A DNA stretch of 64,000 bases from Sinotaia quadrata. Its lineage: Eukaryota > Mollusca > Gastropoda > Architaenioglossa > Viviparidae. Of this stretch, positions 42,301 through 57,300 are shown in pieces. Position 1 is the first letter of the stretch, and the number at the start of each line of letters is the position of its first letter. Both the position numbers and the translations under genes were made by a program. The notes under the pieces were generated by a model that was not told where the DNA came from, ran no database searches, and saw nothing but the letters and a program-made list of their open reading frames with translations. The DNA is taken from contig CM054180.1 of NCBI GenBank assembly GCA_028829895.1, forward strand, positions 97,896,135 through 97,960,134. The letters run 5' to 3'.

Positions 42301-45300
42301 AAAATAATTTTAAAAAAACAAACAGGGATTTTGTTTGGGTTAATCATTTACTTATGTTCCAAGTCAACTATAGTAGAACAGAAATCTGACAACTTGCAGT
42401 TTTACCAGAATGAGTGGCATATGTTGTATAAAATGATTTACAATATTATGAAAAAATAGCCATTGTTTTCTGAAAAGGGTGATGTAACATAGATTTAAAA
42501 ATTATACTGTATGTTTACCACTTTTACTGAGCTGTCAGAATGCTTTATTAATGTCTAATACTGTACAACATGATTAAATTTGTTCATAATGATTGACATA
42601 ATTTGTTTAATAAACTAACTTTTTCAAAATTATTTATTTTACTTTCTTAGAACTTGAATAGATGTTTTAATTTCTTTTCTCCATTTCTTAATTCATGAAT
42701 TGCAGGATCTTGTACACGAAATGATTACTATTTTTTATTGCAGATTCAAGATGTTGTAGCCATCAGACACATGGCATCTAGCTCTGAACAGGTATGTACC
42801 CTTTTATCCTTTCCAAAATGATCCTAAAGAAATGAACAAAAAAAAATAAAAATTGTTTGTTTTCATGTCTACCACTCTCATGCTGCCAACTCCTACTACA
42901 TCCACCACAAAACAATCTACCAAAGTTTTTAAAAATGTGAAAGAAAATTACTTCCCATTGACCTTTCTATTAGAATACATCTTCATTGCAACAGAGTGGT
43001 ATATAATTTTTCTCTTCCTTTACGAGTGATTCATGATACTTTTGTTCATATATAAAAAAATAAACAGAGGGAAGATATATGCCCATATATTTTAATACAT
43101 TACAATATTTATTAAATAATATTACTGATAAAAATAAACAATAATTAAAATTGCAATAGCATTATGGGTTGGGATAAATGATTTTTTTGGGTATGACAAA
43201 TATATTTTTCTTATGTTTATTTGTGAAATTTTCTCTAGGATTGCATTTTAGTTAGAATGGATTTTTCTGGTCAACACAGTAAAAAAGCAGAACTAAATAT
43301 GAAATTGTCTTAATGAAGAAGCCATGGATTTAACAATCACTGATTTTATTTTTTGATTTTTTTTTATTTTTTTTTTTACCAGAGGGGTCTTCATAAACAT
43401 ACAAAACCAGTTGATTTTCTTCATAAAAGGATATTGCTATAACTTTGATGGGAAATGCCATAGATTTGTTCTGATAAGGCAACAGTTGAACTTAATTAAA
43501 AAAATTATAAACATATCTAACAACAAAGCATAAAATCAAAGTTTATTGAATTTTTAAACATTGCATAATGTTACAGTGTTATCTCTATTAATATTACTGT
43601 AACAATTTCACTCTTACTAATCTGGTAATTTTGTCATGTTAGACTTGAATTTTAGTTAGATATATTCCTTCTTTTTCCTTTATGCACAAATGGAATTTCT
43701 TGTTTTTAATTTAACTTTAAATTACATTTTGTGCTAATTATTTTTAATTAGTAAATGAATAGATTTGAGGGTGGGTGGGATTGTTTGCTGTGAAAATGCT
43801 GCCCAAAACAAAATGCAACATCTGCTCACTCAACAAAGAGGAGAGAAAAACACACTAAGAGCGCGGGGATGGTTGGTTAGGGATGCAACACCAGCTCACT
43901 TGTTATATTAGTATTAAAATGTGCTTGAAATTCAGATACATTGTCTATCAGGCATATAAGAATATCCTTAAGCTATAATGAAGCATGTTAGAATATGATG
44001 AAGAGGTATGTTGAAGTTATGGTGTATGTTAAAATATCTTTAAGATTTGATGAGGAATCTTAAAACATTAAGTTATGATGAGTTATGTTAAAATATCAAG
44101 TTGTATTGAGATATGCTAAATTATCCTTAAGTTATGAGGAATATTAAAATATCAAGTTATGATGAGGTATGTTAAAATATCCTTAAGTTATGATGAGGAA
44201 TGTCAAGTTATGATGTGGTATGTTAAAATATCCTTAAGTTTTGATGAGGTATGTTAAAATATCCTTAAGTTATGATGAGGTGTTAGAGAATATCCTTAAG
44301 TTATGATGAGGTGTTAGAGAATATCCTTAAGTTATGATGAGGTTTAGAGTCCTTAAGTTATGATGAGGAGGTGTGTTAGAATATCCTTACCTTATTTTGT
44401 CCATCAGCACCGAACCACAATGATTTTACTTTGTGAGGATGGCAGCTTGCGTATCTACATGGCCAACGTGAACACAACTAATTATTGGATGTCACCCTAC
44501 TTTCAGCCACAGAGCCCCATCGCTGCCTTGAAACCTTCAAAGAAAAAGAAAACTACTAAGTCAGGTAACAAAATTAGTACTTAAACAGTGCATTCTATTA
44601 TTAGCACATTCAAAATGAGAAACCTTTAAGGCCATCCACCCCTAATGGGTAGGGTCTCAGGAAAGTAACAGACCAGACAAATGCATGTAGGAAGAAATTT
44701 GACTGAAAGATTTTTGCAGATATAGCTTATGCACAAATTTCATGAAAGAGTACTGCTTTTGGGATTATACAGGCTCATCTAACTTGCGATTTGTTGAATA
44801 TTATAGTATACACACACATTTCAAATCAAATTAAAACACCCTGCAAGTACTTATTCTAAAGATGTGTAGATTATACAGGCACATCTAACTTTTGATTTGT
44901 TGAACTATTATTGTATAGATACACATTTCATATCAAATGAAAACACCCCTTGAGCACTTATTTTGAAGGCATGTGTGGATAATAATATACAGACATATCT
45001 GGTTTTCATATTATTGAAGTATTGAAAGCAACCTACCAACATATGCTTCATCTTCTGCATACATTTACATGTAATAATGAATTTAAACTGAAATAACAGC
45101 TAAAATATTTTTTTACAGGTCGGCCAGCTGGCAGCGTGAACTTTCCTGTAGATTTCTTTGAACACTGTCAACAGAGCAATGATGTAGAAGTAAGTGCATA
45201 CTTACCAAGAAATTAGTGGTGAGACTGAAAGAGTAATGTACGATTAATAAAAATATTATATGAGCACTTAATTAAAAAAAAACACAAATGAAAGGGCTTT

Positions 45301-48300
45301 ACATTAATAAATGAACATAACACACAGTACAAAATAAGCACATATATTTAGTAGCAGCAGCACTCAATAAACACAGGGTTGGATTATATTATATATTAGT
45401 TACTAATAGTAATGAAAATGTATCGTATAAAAAATATAAAGCCTATACAAGGTGAATAGTTACAGATGTAACATAGAACACACTTAGAGGTAGTCTATAT
45501 AAGAAGTAAAGCAAAATATACTGAAGACTAGAAAATTGGTAATTTAATTTTGAACACATTTCATCTAAAACAGTTTTGGAAATGTCCATAACAGTATATG
45601 AACAGTTGTTTTTTTTAATTATGTTCATTTTTATATTAGAATTTGAGAAAAATAAAGCTATCTACAATTTTTCAAGTTTGTTAAAATTATGAGTTAATTA
45701 TAATTTCTTTGAAAATGTAATATATTTCAATGACCTCTCAACAGAAAATTATAATCCATTATTTTAAATTAAGAAATTTTGAATGAAATCAGTAATAGCT
45801 TTGTTTTATTGTGATTATTTCAGTTTGGCGGAAATGACGTATTGCAAGTGTACAACATGCAGCAGATTAAACACAGGCTGAATACAACTGGCATGTACAT
45901 TGCCAGCACCAAGGTGACTTAGCATATCATCTTGATTTTAAGATCCATTCATTTTCATTATGTATCCAACACCCCTAACTTTTTAATTTTCTGAGACTCC
46001 TTATTAGCTTTTTAAAGAACCCTATCTTTAACCACCATCTAATTAATGAAATATTTGAATCATATACCTATTTACTAAATAAAGCCATAGTTTTTTTTTT
46101 TGTTGGATTCCCAGTCATATACAGTGGATATAAATTATGTTTCAAAATATCCACAAAAACTACAAAATTAAAATAATTTAACTTACCCCTAGATGAATAG
46201 TAGTGCACTTCTTTCTGTATATTAATGATTTATTAAGTTTTCAACAATCAGTCATCACAGGCGTCTGAAAAGAAATCACTGCAATAAGAGAACATAATCT
46301 TATTTGCCTGTTTGTAAAGTAAATCTTCAGTGAAATATAGAATGAATCAGTGTACTGTTTTAAACAATAACATCTTTTATAACTATATCATTATTACTGT
46401 GTCTATAGAATAAAAATACTTTTAATTTGAATTTTATAAAGTAGACAGCTCCTTAGAAGTGCCTTAAAATCATTAAAGTGAGCAAGTTATACCTATTTGA
46501 TCTTATTTGGCTTAGTTACAGTTTTGCTGAGAAAATAAAGACATCATCCTTATACCTATGCACTTGTAGAAATTTTGTAAAATTGGCATTACATAATCTA
46601 TCAGGCTCTTATAATTACATGAACATGAATGCATAAAATTACAGATCCTGACCAAATAAAGTTATTACTTTTTGCGAAGGTGCTTTATTCTTATATTTAA
46701 TACTAACAAAAAACATTCAAATCTTAGCATGGTGATATTTTCTTGTGTTGTAAGTAATATCTGACAGTTGAACAGCTACTCTTGCTGATAAGTTGCAGTA
46801 GAGGTATGTTAAGAGGATAGAGGTTGTTTGCCTGAATGCATGTATGTACACGGAGGCTCTTTTTTCTATCAGCTGGATTAGATTTAATTAACCTCAGTTT
46901 AATAGGTTTTAATTTTTAAAGTTTAAATGAAGCATGTTTCTTATATAAAATTAAGGGAAAGTTTGAAGTTGTATTTTTTAGTTTGAATTAAGCATATTTT
47001 ATGACCTATATTACAGTGAGCAGAATTACTTGCATATAGTGCGTTTTATTTTTATACCTTAAAGCCAGCTGGATTCAATCTTGAAATTGTGAACACAAAC
47101 ACAGCCAATGTCATGGTTGGACTGCGGGTGTTGGTTGGAACCCAGAGCATCGACAAAGCACCTTCCTACCTGGAAATCTTTGGCCGCACTACCCAGGTAA
47201 TTCATACTTAACATTTAAATAGTTAGATGTATTTATTGACATTTGTTCACATAGATAATTTCCTAGAATTTAGATTCTTAAGGAAATTGTGGGCAGAATT
47301 TTCAATAACCAATGAAGGAAAAATGAAAGGTTTTTATAATTAAATTCCATATAAGTATTATTTAGATATTTTTGTCAGATACAATTGTTTGAGAAGAGTG
47401 GTTTGTACTATGTACAAAATTTGTGGAAGATGTTAAACTTAGTATGTTGTGGGTACTGGAAATTTTTACTATGTGAATAAGAACTTTGTGTGTAACTAAA
47501 TTAAAACATCATATTCTAATGCTCTAATGATCACCATTTTGAATTGTTCATTCAGATCAGAAAGAATTTCTTTTATTTTCTATGTTTTCTTTAGCAGTTG
47601 TTCAGTTTGCACCAGTTTCCATTGAGTCAGAGTGTTTCCCATGCCATTGTTTTTCTTCATGATGGAAATTCCCAATCACATCTTGATTTTCATAATTTAG
47701 TCTGGTGAAAAATGTATTTTTATAAATAAATATTCATGTATACTAACCTGATATGCATATTTGTAAGCCCTGTTGGTTTTATGCCTTTTTCAATCACCTC
47801 TGGGGTACTAAAAGGGACCATGTTATCTGGAGGCTAGCTTACCCAGTGAGTACTAATAGTTTACTTCCACTGAGAGTTAACATAGGTCATTTACTTTCAA
47901 CATTTTGATACTCTCCTAAAGCATGTACATCTGGTAAGTGTTCAGAAAAAAATGTATTGTGCTTAAAAGATATCTTTTCTCCAGTTAGAAATGTATATAT
48001 CTCGTTAATATCCACTTACCTAAAAAGGTAAAACAGTGACATGATTTTATTTTTTAGTTTAGCTCTGCTAATAAAGATCTATCTTGTTAAAAGTTAATAT
48101 CATAGGATTCCCAGTTATAAAGTAATAACCATTTAGCACTCACCAAGAAGATTATAATTATAACCATGCTGATCATATGTGTTGATTCTTCCTGCTTTGT
48201 ATTTATACACTATCATACTAGGATGCTTATCATTACATAATTTTGAGTTCTTGCCAGCAGACTGAACAGTTAGCAGTACAATCGGTTTGCATATACAATT

Positions 48301-51300
48301 CGCCATCAACAGACATAGCCAGCAGTTTTGAAATGCAACTACAAGAGAAATTAAAGTAATATATAAAACACTGTTTACTAATAATGTTTTAGAAATATTG
48401 TATTTCATGTATAGAGTAAATAACTTAATCATAATATTTTTATTAATTTGCATTGCTCAGGTGAACATAACAAGGGCTCGCTGGTTTGACTTGCCATTCA
48501 CACGTGAAGAATCACTAACTGCTGACAAAAAGGTTACTTTGTTTGGTGAGTGGTATCTTTATTAGTTATAGATTTATTTATCTTTTTATCTACTTGTTGA
48601 TAAGAAATTTAAAAAAAAATAAGAGAAAAAGAATTGATTTTATATAGATTATAGTAACAATTGATAAAATACATGTTATTAATTTATTAGGTGATTATTA
48701 ACATCACAAACTTATTTTTGTTCCAAAGTCAGGCTCTTGATTTCCAATCAGGATAGATTATTATTTTCCTAACATCCATTATTTTTAATTTTTTAAATAT
48801 AAAGAAAATTGGCTATCTTGTCTTTTAAATTTGTGTAGTTGGAGCTAGTTCAGACCCAGCAGGTGTGACTATGGTTGACTCTGTCAAGATGTACATGAAA
48901 ACAAAAGAGTTGTTTGGTTGGCCTGAAGAACCAGATGAATTTCCAGATCCCCCAGTTCAAAATAAAGTGACCCCACCTCCTACAGCAGGAAATGCTCTAT
49001 CAACTGAAAGTGAGGCTATGCCAGCTCAGCCATTACCATTAACTACAGCAGACAAGTAAGCATTAGTGTGATTGCCGCCTCAGTCACTAAACTCTTGGAA
49101 GAGTTTTTAAAAATATAATACAATTAGCTGGTTAGTTGTTTTACCTAAGCGTTTAGAATCTTAAAGATTTTATGAGTAATTAAGTTATCATTATACTTTT
49201 AAGTTTTTTCTTATCCTCCACATTTTAATAAAGTGTAGCGGTTAAATTATTTTAAAGTATTTTAAAATTAATATTTTGGGGGCAATTTAATACAAAAATA
49301 ATGAACACTGTTGAATTGTCAAATATTGTAATGATGCTACATGAATGAAACTAGATTTTTATATAAGTGAAATACAATTAGATATACAAACAAATTAAAA
49401 AGCAGGTAAGATTATAGTTATTCACAATAAAGTATTATGAAATGTATTTCCATCTTTCAAAACATTTTAAGTTTCTAGATGTTTAAATGTATGTAGACAT
49501 TTGCAAAATTTAAATACCTCTGAGATATTAACATACTGTAAGTTTTATTTTAATTCTGACAAATTTGTCTGTGATAAGTATTTTAAAAGCATTTATTTAG
49601 AAATATTTTAAGTGATTAATTCACTTATATTTTAAAAAATAAATATTTGATTTGCTTATATACATAGTAAATAATATTAGATTTCAAATTTATGAAATGG
49701 CTCTTTTTTGAGCACATAAATAGAAATAGATATTGATCAGATTTTCTGCAGAAACATTCTCAAAATTTGCAGCATCAGTAAAATATCATGCAAGAAGAGT
49801 CATTCTTGCTGAGTAGTATTCTTGATACGTCCTCTCTTGTTTTTCCTCTCAATTTTTTTTATAATGTTCCTGGACAGCCATCTTCATTGTCAAATGAAGT
49901 TTTGGCTCTGGGTGTGTTGTTTACATTGATGTTTCTCTTTTTATTTGCTTTCACTTCTTGACACAGTTGGAAAATGATGAGTGTGAATTGTTGTCACAGT
50001 ATTACGCTACAGACTTGTCAAAGAAATTAGATTTGTCTGAAGTCAGAGTTTGCAAATATACATTATTATCATTAAGTGCAGATATAAATAATCAATTCTG
50101 ATCTTAAGCATGTATTGGATGCTTGTTTCCAAAAAAATAAAGATCATTAACATTTTGAGATTGGATAAATTGAAAAGAATGAAAAAGATAGTAACTTACT
50201 CCCAGTTTGGTTGTACATGACGTAAGGTAGTGATATGTTCTCAGCTTGGTTGTACATGATGAAACAGATAGTGATATGCTCAGCTTGATTGTACATACTA
50301 ATAATTCCTGGTTTGATTTTCTATTTTTTTGGGGGGGTACCAGGTTTTTGTATTCTTAAACATTTGTTCAAGTTTTGAGTCCTGTATATTTCAGTACTGA
50401 AAGATAATATATTAAGAAAGATTACATCCTGGAGAAGGTTGCCTGCATTAATATATTAAAAAATGTTCTTTATGTTACAGGCTACTGAGCAGCGGACTTG
50501 AGGTATTGGATGGGATATTTGCAGCTGCTCTGCCACCAGATACAGCACCAAAGTCAGAGCATGATTTGGTCAGTTGAGCAGCTCTCTTTATTTGTTCATT
50601 TGATTTTTCTAACTAGTACTACTTGTCATGAAGTGTGAAGGTTGGGTCATTTTGCCTAAGGCGTGAGGATACAGTTCTATATTGTTTTGATAATTCTTAG
50701 TCTCAACTCTTAAATAACCATTGGTTCACAAGCCAAACCCTCACAAGCAATGATGTGTTTACCAGGGCTTTTGAATTAGTTTATATATTACACATTTGGT
50801 ATAATCTTATTTTTTGCAGCTTTCAAAACGAGACAAGGCACTGGAGTTAGCCACCAAACTGTTGACATTGCCAACCCCTTCCTCCGTACAGCAACATGTT
50901 AAATCACTTCTTGCCTCCTTGTTTCCTACAAAACAGGACTATCACAACCACATGGTAAACATTTGATGTGTACATATATGCAGACACATGCATGCATACA
51001 CACATACACAACATGTGATAGAAAGACACTCACTATTTATTTCTTGCTGAATATCTTTCTCTTTACTGATTGTTGTCATTGCATCTGCATCAGATGTATA
51101 AAGTTAATTTTAATTTTTGTTAAATTTGAATGTAGGCAATAAAGTGATATATATATATATATATGTAGAGATAATGTATGTGAGTCTTTATGTGAAAGCA
51201 TTCTTACTTTTTATAATTCTTAATGTTGCTATTAGTTTTATTAAAATTATGCAATGTACATTCTTTTTGCCTTACTACTAATTTTTTATAATAGTTATGT

Positions 51301-54300
51301 TTCTCTGTTGCTATTTCAAGGACCAAGCATTACTGGGAGATGTGATAGAACGACTAAAGCACGATGGTAAGGTAATGGCTGTGGAGAGTTTCCAGCGTCT
51401 TGTGGTTACAGCACGTTCTGTGGCTGTTAAACGCCCAGCAAACCTCATCATGTTTGCTGAAACAGATACAAAAACTGATGGTAAGATTTTTTAAAGAAGG
51501 AAAATATACCTAGATCCATAAATGACTTTAAAATCACTGTAGATCATTGCTTAAGAATAATATCCACTCTAACATACTAAAACTTTTTTTCTTTTTTAAA
51601 ATATGATTTATTTATATGATGAAAATTATATACAAAAATATCTAGTTAAAGTGCTCAATTACTTGTTTTAGCTCCTTTAATTACTGAGCATTTTGATATA
51701 GTGATACCTTAGGTATGGAGCTTTTATTATTGACATTAATGTGGTTGTGCCACCAACATTTGCATGTCACACAGTACTGGAAGTGACTGACCTAGAAACT
51801 GAAAACGAAGCAAAAGTAGAGAAGCAAGTACCTGGTCATCTTTTTGACCTCAATGCCAGTGAAGAAAGTCACTTCACTAGCCAGCTGATGAACACATTCT
51901 GGAAACTACATGTCGCCAAACCTGCCAACCCCATGTTGGCCCCTGTCTGCTTGCCAGGTAGGATGCATAATAGTGCATTGCAATGAATGATCAAGTAATT
52001 AGATAATTAAAAGACTAGCATAGTTTATGGTAAGCAACCATTGTGAATATCTATAAGGACAAGGAATTCTTTGATTTTAGTTGGAATTTTGCTGATTTAG
52101 AGCCAGTGTTATCATTTTATGAGAAGAAGAGTTCTTTTCAAATATTACTTGATGGAAAACAAGGCTAGAGTTTGCATGATCTTCAAATTGATTTAATCTT
52201 TATCTATTTTTTTTCCACCTTCTGTCTAAACATCCATAGTCAAAAGACTATTTTACTTCCCTTCAGATAAGAGAGAAACTTCTGTATATATACATTCATA
52301 TACACAATCACAGACAGGTCTTGTTAAGACAAGCAAAATAATTTGAAACATTCATTCAGACACAAAGTGTCAGCAATTCCTCTTTCAGAATATATTAAAA
52401 ATACAAAGTGTCCACAATTCTTCTTTCTAAATACATACAATTCAGTGATTACAATTCAGAATTGTCTTTCACCTTGAAAAGAACTAAAGTAATATCCATT
52501 TATCAACCTATAATAATAGCTATTAATAACTGTTTCCAGCTTAGTGATGTTTATCTTTAAGCCTTTGGCTTTGAATATCTGAAAGAAATTTTATTTGTAA
52601 TAGTTTTTAGTTTATATAATCACTTATTTGAATTTTTACTACTGATTGTGGCATATGGTGTGCAAAATGGAATGGATGGAAAGGCAAGAATAGTTAAACC
52701 TTTCTTTAAATTAGCTCCTCTTCCACTACTGGAATTTAACCTGTTCTTGCAGTCTGACACATTCCACTTTCTAAATGAATAGGTTAAGGACAAATGATAT
52801 ATAAATATGTTCAAAACATCTGACCAATGCTAAGTATATTGAACGCTTGTTTTAAGATCATTTCAATTTATAGTCTAGTTCTAGCCCTATTCCCATAGTC
52901 AATAATGTTTACAACCTAGATCGATAACTTACAAGACAAAGTAAAAAGTCACTGGTCGCTGAAGAAAATTTAAGTCTACAATCTTTTTTTACCAAAAATT
53001 TTTTATGTCACAAAAGTCAACTAGCACTTGTTAAGTTCATTTATGTTTCTCTTTACTGTCAACTATATATTTATATTTAAAAGTTAGTCATGATTTCTCG
53101 TGGTTGTTATTAACAATATCTCTCAAGTGAGCATATACATTAAAACTATTGAATGTAGTGCTCATGCACTGGCAGCTGCATAAAAAGGTATTCTGGCAGA
53201 TTGATAGCAAAATAAATAAGTTGACCAATATCCAGTTCAGGGAAGGAAATAGACACATTCTCTTGGCTGGTGTTGGAAGACATGGCAGAGAGTTCATCTT
53301 GAGGACACACCTTGACATCTTGAGGACGCATCTTTAATATTGCCACATACTTTTATACAGATGATGCTTTGAGGTCAAATATGAAGACTGAATCTCATCC
53401 TCTTACACTCTCAAACTCTTTGCATGATCTGGAAATAGTATTTGTACCATTTAAGGAATGATCTGCTGTGCGTAAATCTAACAATTGCATCATTCATTCA
53501 GACTGCAAAGCCTAAAGACAAGAAGAGTAAAGTAACAGATGTGGCAGTTTGCACACCTTCTTAAGCATATTGTACATAATTATATACATATTCACTTGGC
53601 TGTAGAATTGTAAGTATTTCAAGTTTGCACTTGATGAGAAACGAGTCTGGCCTTTTTTTTTTATTCCCTGGCAGTTTCAGATTACAAAATTTGGTACACA
53701 TGATAAAAACAAACACACATTAGTACTTGGTTAATTTGGTTCCATTTTCACTTTTACTGTAATTCTTGCAGAAGACACATAAGCATGATCTCTCTCAGTG
53801 GGTGGTGGTGGTAGTCTGCTGAAAAAGTGCAGTATTGCTGTTGTCTGACACTTCTTTTTTCTGACAGTTTTACTAATGGATTAGTCTATCTGGTTTCTCT
53901 CCTTTTTTTCTAACTGTAATGTGTGAAGAGCTGATGTGTAGTAACGTGACATTTGCAACTGACTCAGCCTGTCCAGGCCAAGTTCAGAGAGTATAAAGCC
54001 AGTATCACCGTAGAAAGATTAATGATTGTAGCACTTATAATTCACTCATCACAGGTCTGAAAGTGCTGTCTCTTGCAGTTAGGGCCTGGCAGTTATCTGC
54101 TACATGCAAAACGTAATTAAGAAAATGGTAAGGGTGACAAAAGTACGTTTATCATGGACACTGATTACAAGAGTTTTAATGATACTGTTAGTTGCTTTAA
54201 AATAAAATGACTTATGAAATTACTAGTTAGATTAATTTACATATTAGTAAATGTTTTAAATGTGAAAATAGGAAGAATCCAAGAGAAAGAAACAAGGATT

Positions 54301-57300
54301 AAAAAATGTATTGTCTTTTTTTTTTTTATAAAATAGTGAGTAGGTGGACAGTCATGTTTCACAGATTTCTATTATTTAAGTTATCGGTCAAATAAAAATA
54401 CATAATTCTTGAAAACCTGCCGGGTAGACTCTGTGTGTGTAATAAAAATACATAAGTCTTGAATACTTTCTGGGTATTTTCCTTGTGTGTGTAATAAAAA
54501 TACATATTTCTTGAATACCTGCTGGGTACTCCTTGTGTGTGTATCATTTGTGAGATAGAAAAGTGATTGTATGTTTTTTTAGGAAATTATCAGTATTTGT
54601 TCTGGGCATTGGATATATATAACACAAATTTATCTTTTATATACATTAGTGTGATAGGCCTGAAAAGAATTTTTTTTTAAAGGTAAAATAAGTTTTTGTG
54701 AATACTCAACAGATTTTTTTTATGCAACAAGAATAATTATTATTGATGTATTATTGGCTGCTGCTTTGTCACTATCATTGTTGAACCTCTGGTAAAATAT
54801 ATTCTTCTTTGAGTTTTGTGATTGATATTTTGTATACAGGTCTTGCTCACACAGATGCCACAGTCAGAGCCTTGGTCGAGATCATACATGCCTTCTCTCT
54901 CTGTGACCCACAGTGTGTTACCATGACTACCAAACATCTGGTGCACATGTTACTTTCAGTGGTAAGTTTCAAAGAAATTGTTTCATTTGTTTTTTTAATT
55001 CGACATTTTCTGAGCAGAAAATATTACACATGAAATATGTCAATGTCTTGAAAAAATTTGTTTTGAAACGTTTTGTCAGTGTAATTGTTCAGCATTATTA
55101 GGTTTATTTTTGTTCTTTAGGACCCACAGGTTAGTTTTGCGTGCTGCCAGGCTTTGATCCGGACACTGCGACCTCGTCATCGCCGCCGCCGTGTATTCAT
55201 TCCATCACCTCCCAGATGCAGCTCTCCAGGTCAAAATTAAAAAAATTTTTTTTCATACTGTTTTTATCTTTTTTCTTCCTTTTTTATCTCTTTACATTTA
55301 TTTCCTTATTTTTATATCAGTTTACTTTTTTCCCCTTTGTTTTATTTTGTAAATTTTTTCTTTAAGATTTCACATTTACCTTGCCTATGCAATTTCTGTG
55401 CTGGAGAAATCTGGATCTTTATTTAAACAAAAATCATGCAAATTAAAATGTTATGGATTACTGTTGGTTTTAAAGTGTACAAATATTTAAGTCCATGAAC
55501 AGCATGGGGAAATGGAAGAAAAAGTTTAAACATTTTTTTTCCACTTTTGAGATTATTGTGTATTTGTATTGTTCAGTGTCCTCTCTTTCAAGGTTTTATA
55601 TTTTCTGCACACATGAACTGCACTTTTTATAGATTTTATATTTTCTGCACTTAAGACTTTTTTCAAACCTACCTGTGTTGAAAAATATATTTCTTAAGCT
55701 GAAAATCGCTGAAAACGCAAAAGTTTGACTTGCGATTGCTGCCATCATTGGTATTGTAGAAAGAAACATGGCACACAGAAACAAAGAGGATTATCTCCTG
55801 CATTATAATCATTGAAATACAGTTTCAAACCAGTTTTACAAAAAAGTTTGTATCAGCAGCACATTAATTTTGTTATCTAACTAGTTTAATTTTTAAAAGA
55901 GGTTTTTTCACTTTTTATATTAAAAAATGTTTACTTTGAAATTATAATGATGGATATTTGTGCCTACCACTGAAAATTTAAATAAATAATATTAAAATTA
56001 AAATTTTGGAAGAGAAAGTTAAATATCTTAATTTTTATTATTTCTGATATGGATTTCAATATATAAATTTTTTTTTATTTTTTATATATACAAGTGTTTC
56101 TAGACAAGAACATTCCCATTCAAGGAAAAATGTAGAAAAAAATTTCCCAACTTTGAGCAAAGATAAAATCAGTACTAATGAAAATAAAGTAGTATTAGGA
56201 AATCTAACTCTTCACTTTATTTATTTTGTGAAAATATCAATATCAAACTTAAGTATTGTAAGCATAAAACATTTATGCAGTGATGGTGCTACAGACTATA
56301 ATAAACATTTATATATAAAAAAAATGTTTGAAAGTAGAACATGGATCTATCCAACCAGCCAACACACTTGCGCATGCAAGCATACATGCACACACCTTAA
56401 AAAATATCTTTCTAAAGAGTTTTTGTTGTAAGAATTCTATTCAAATTTCATTTCATTCTATTTCACTCTAGGACAAGGGGTTGGTGATGATGATGATGAT
56501 GATGATGACGATGATGATAATGATGATGACAAAGGAGACAAGCCAGACACTCCATCAGATGACTTGTCGTCTTTAAGTCACCCGGTTTCGGGCGAGGCTG
56601 AGGTAGAGGGCGAAGGGGAAAATGATGGAGAAGGGGAAGGAGAAATTGAAAACGAAGAACAATATGAGGTGGTGGTGAGACACAAGATTGCGAGAATTCT
56701 TGTTACTATTATTTTAGAATTTTCAAATCATGTTTTTGAGTTCTTGCTTTTATGCTTTGCACTGATTTTAATTCACTTGCTTATCATTTCATTGTTTGTC
56801 TTAGAGCCTTCTAGTTTCTGATAATTGTATTCCATCTTTGCTATAGTCATCATAAAAGGAAACAGTTTTTATTTTCTTTGTACAAGATTAAACATTAATT
56901 TTAATTATTGGCTCATCTTCTCATTATTTTTCTTAGAGCCTTCCCTTTTCTGTTTTGGCTTATCCTCTCATTATGCTTCTTAGAACTTTTCCTTTTCTTA
57001 TAACTGATTCTATCTTCCGTTCTATCATCAATAAAATGAACAATTTCTTATTTTCTTTTCACCAGTATGAAATATTGTTGGATATTCAGCATTTTAATAT
57101 ATGTTTATATTCTATTTATCTCCTTCCCCTTCTAGTTTTCTTCCTGTGTTTGGTGTAAAAAAGAAAATCTGTCTCACTTGAAATTTTTCACATTTGTTAT
57201 GATTTAAAACTAATCATTTATATGTTTATATATTTTGACAGGAAATTTTTATTAAAACTGAAGGCAATACTGAAATAAGTGTACAGTGTTTTTTGTTCGC

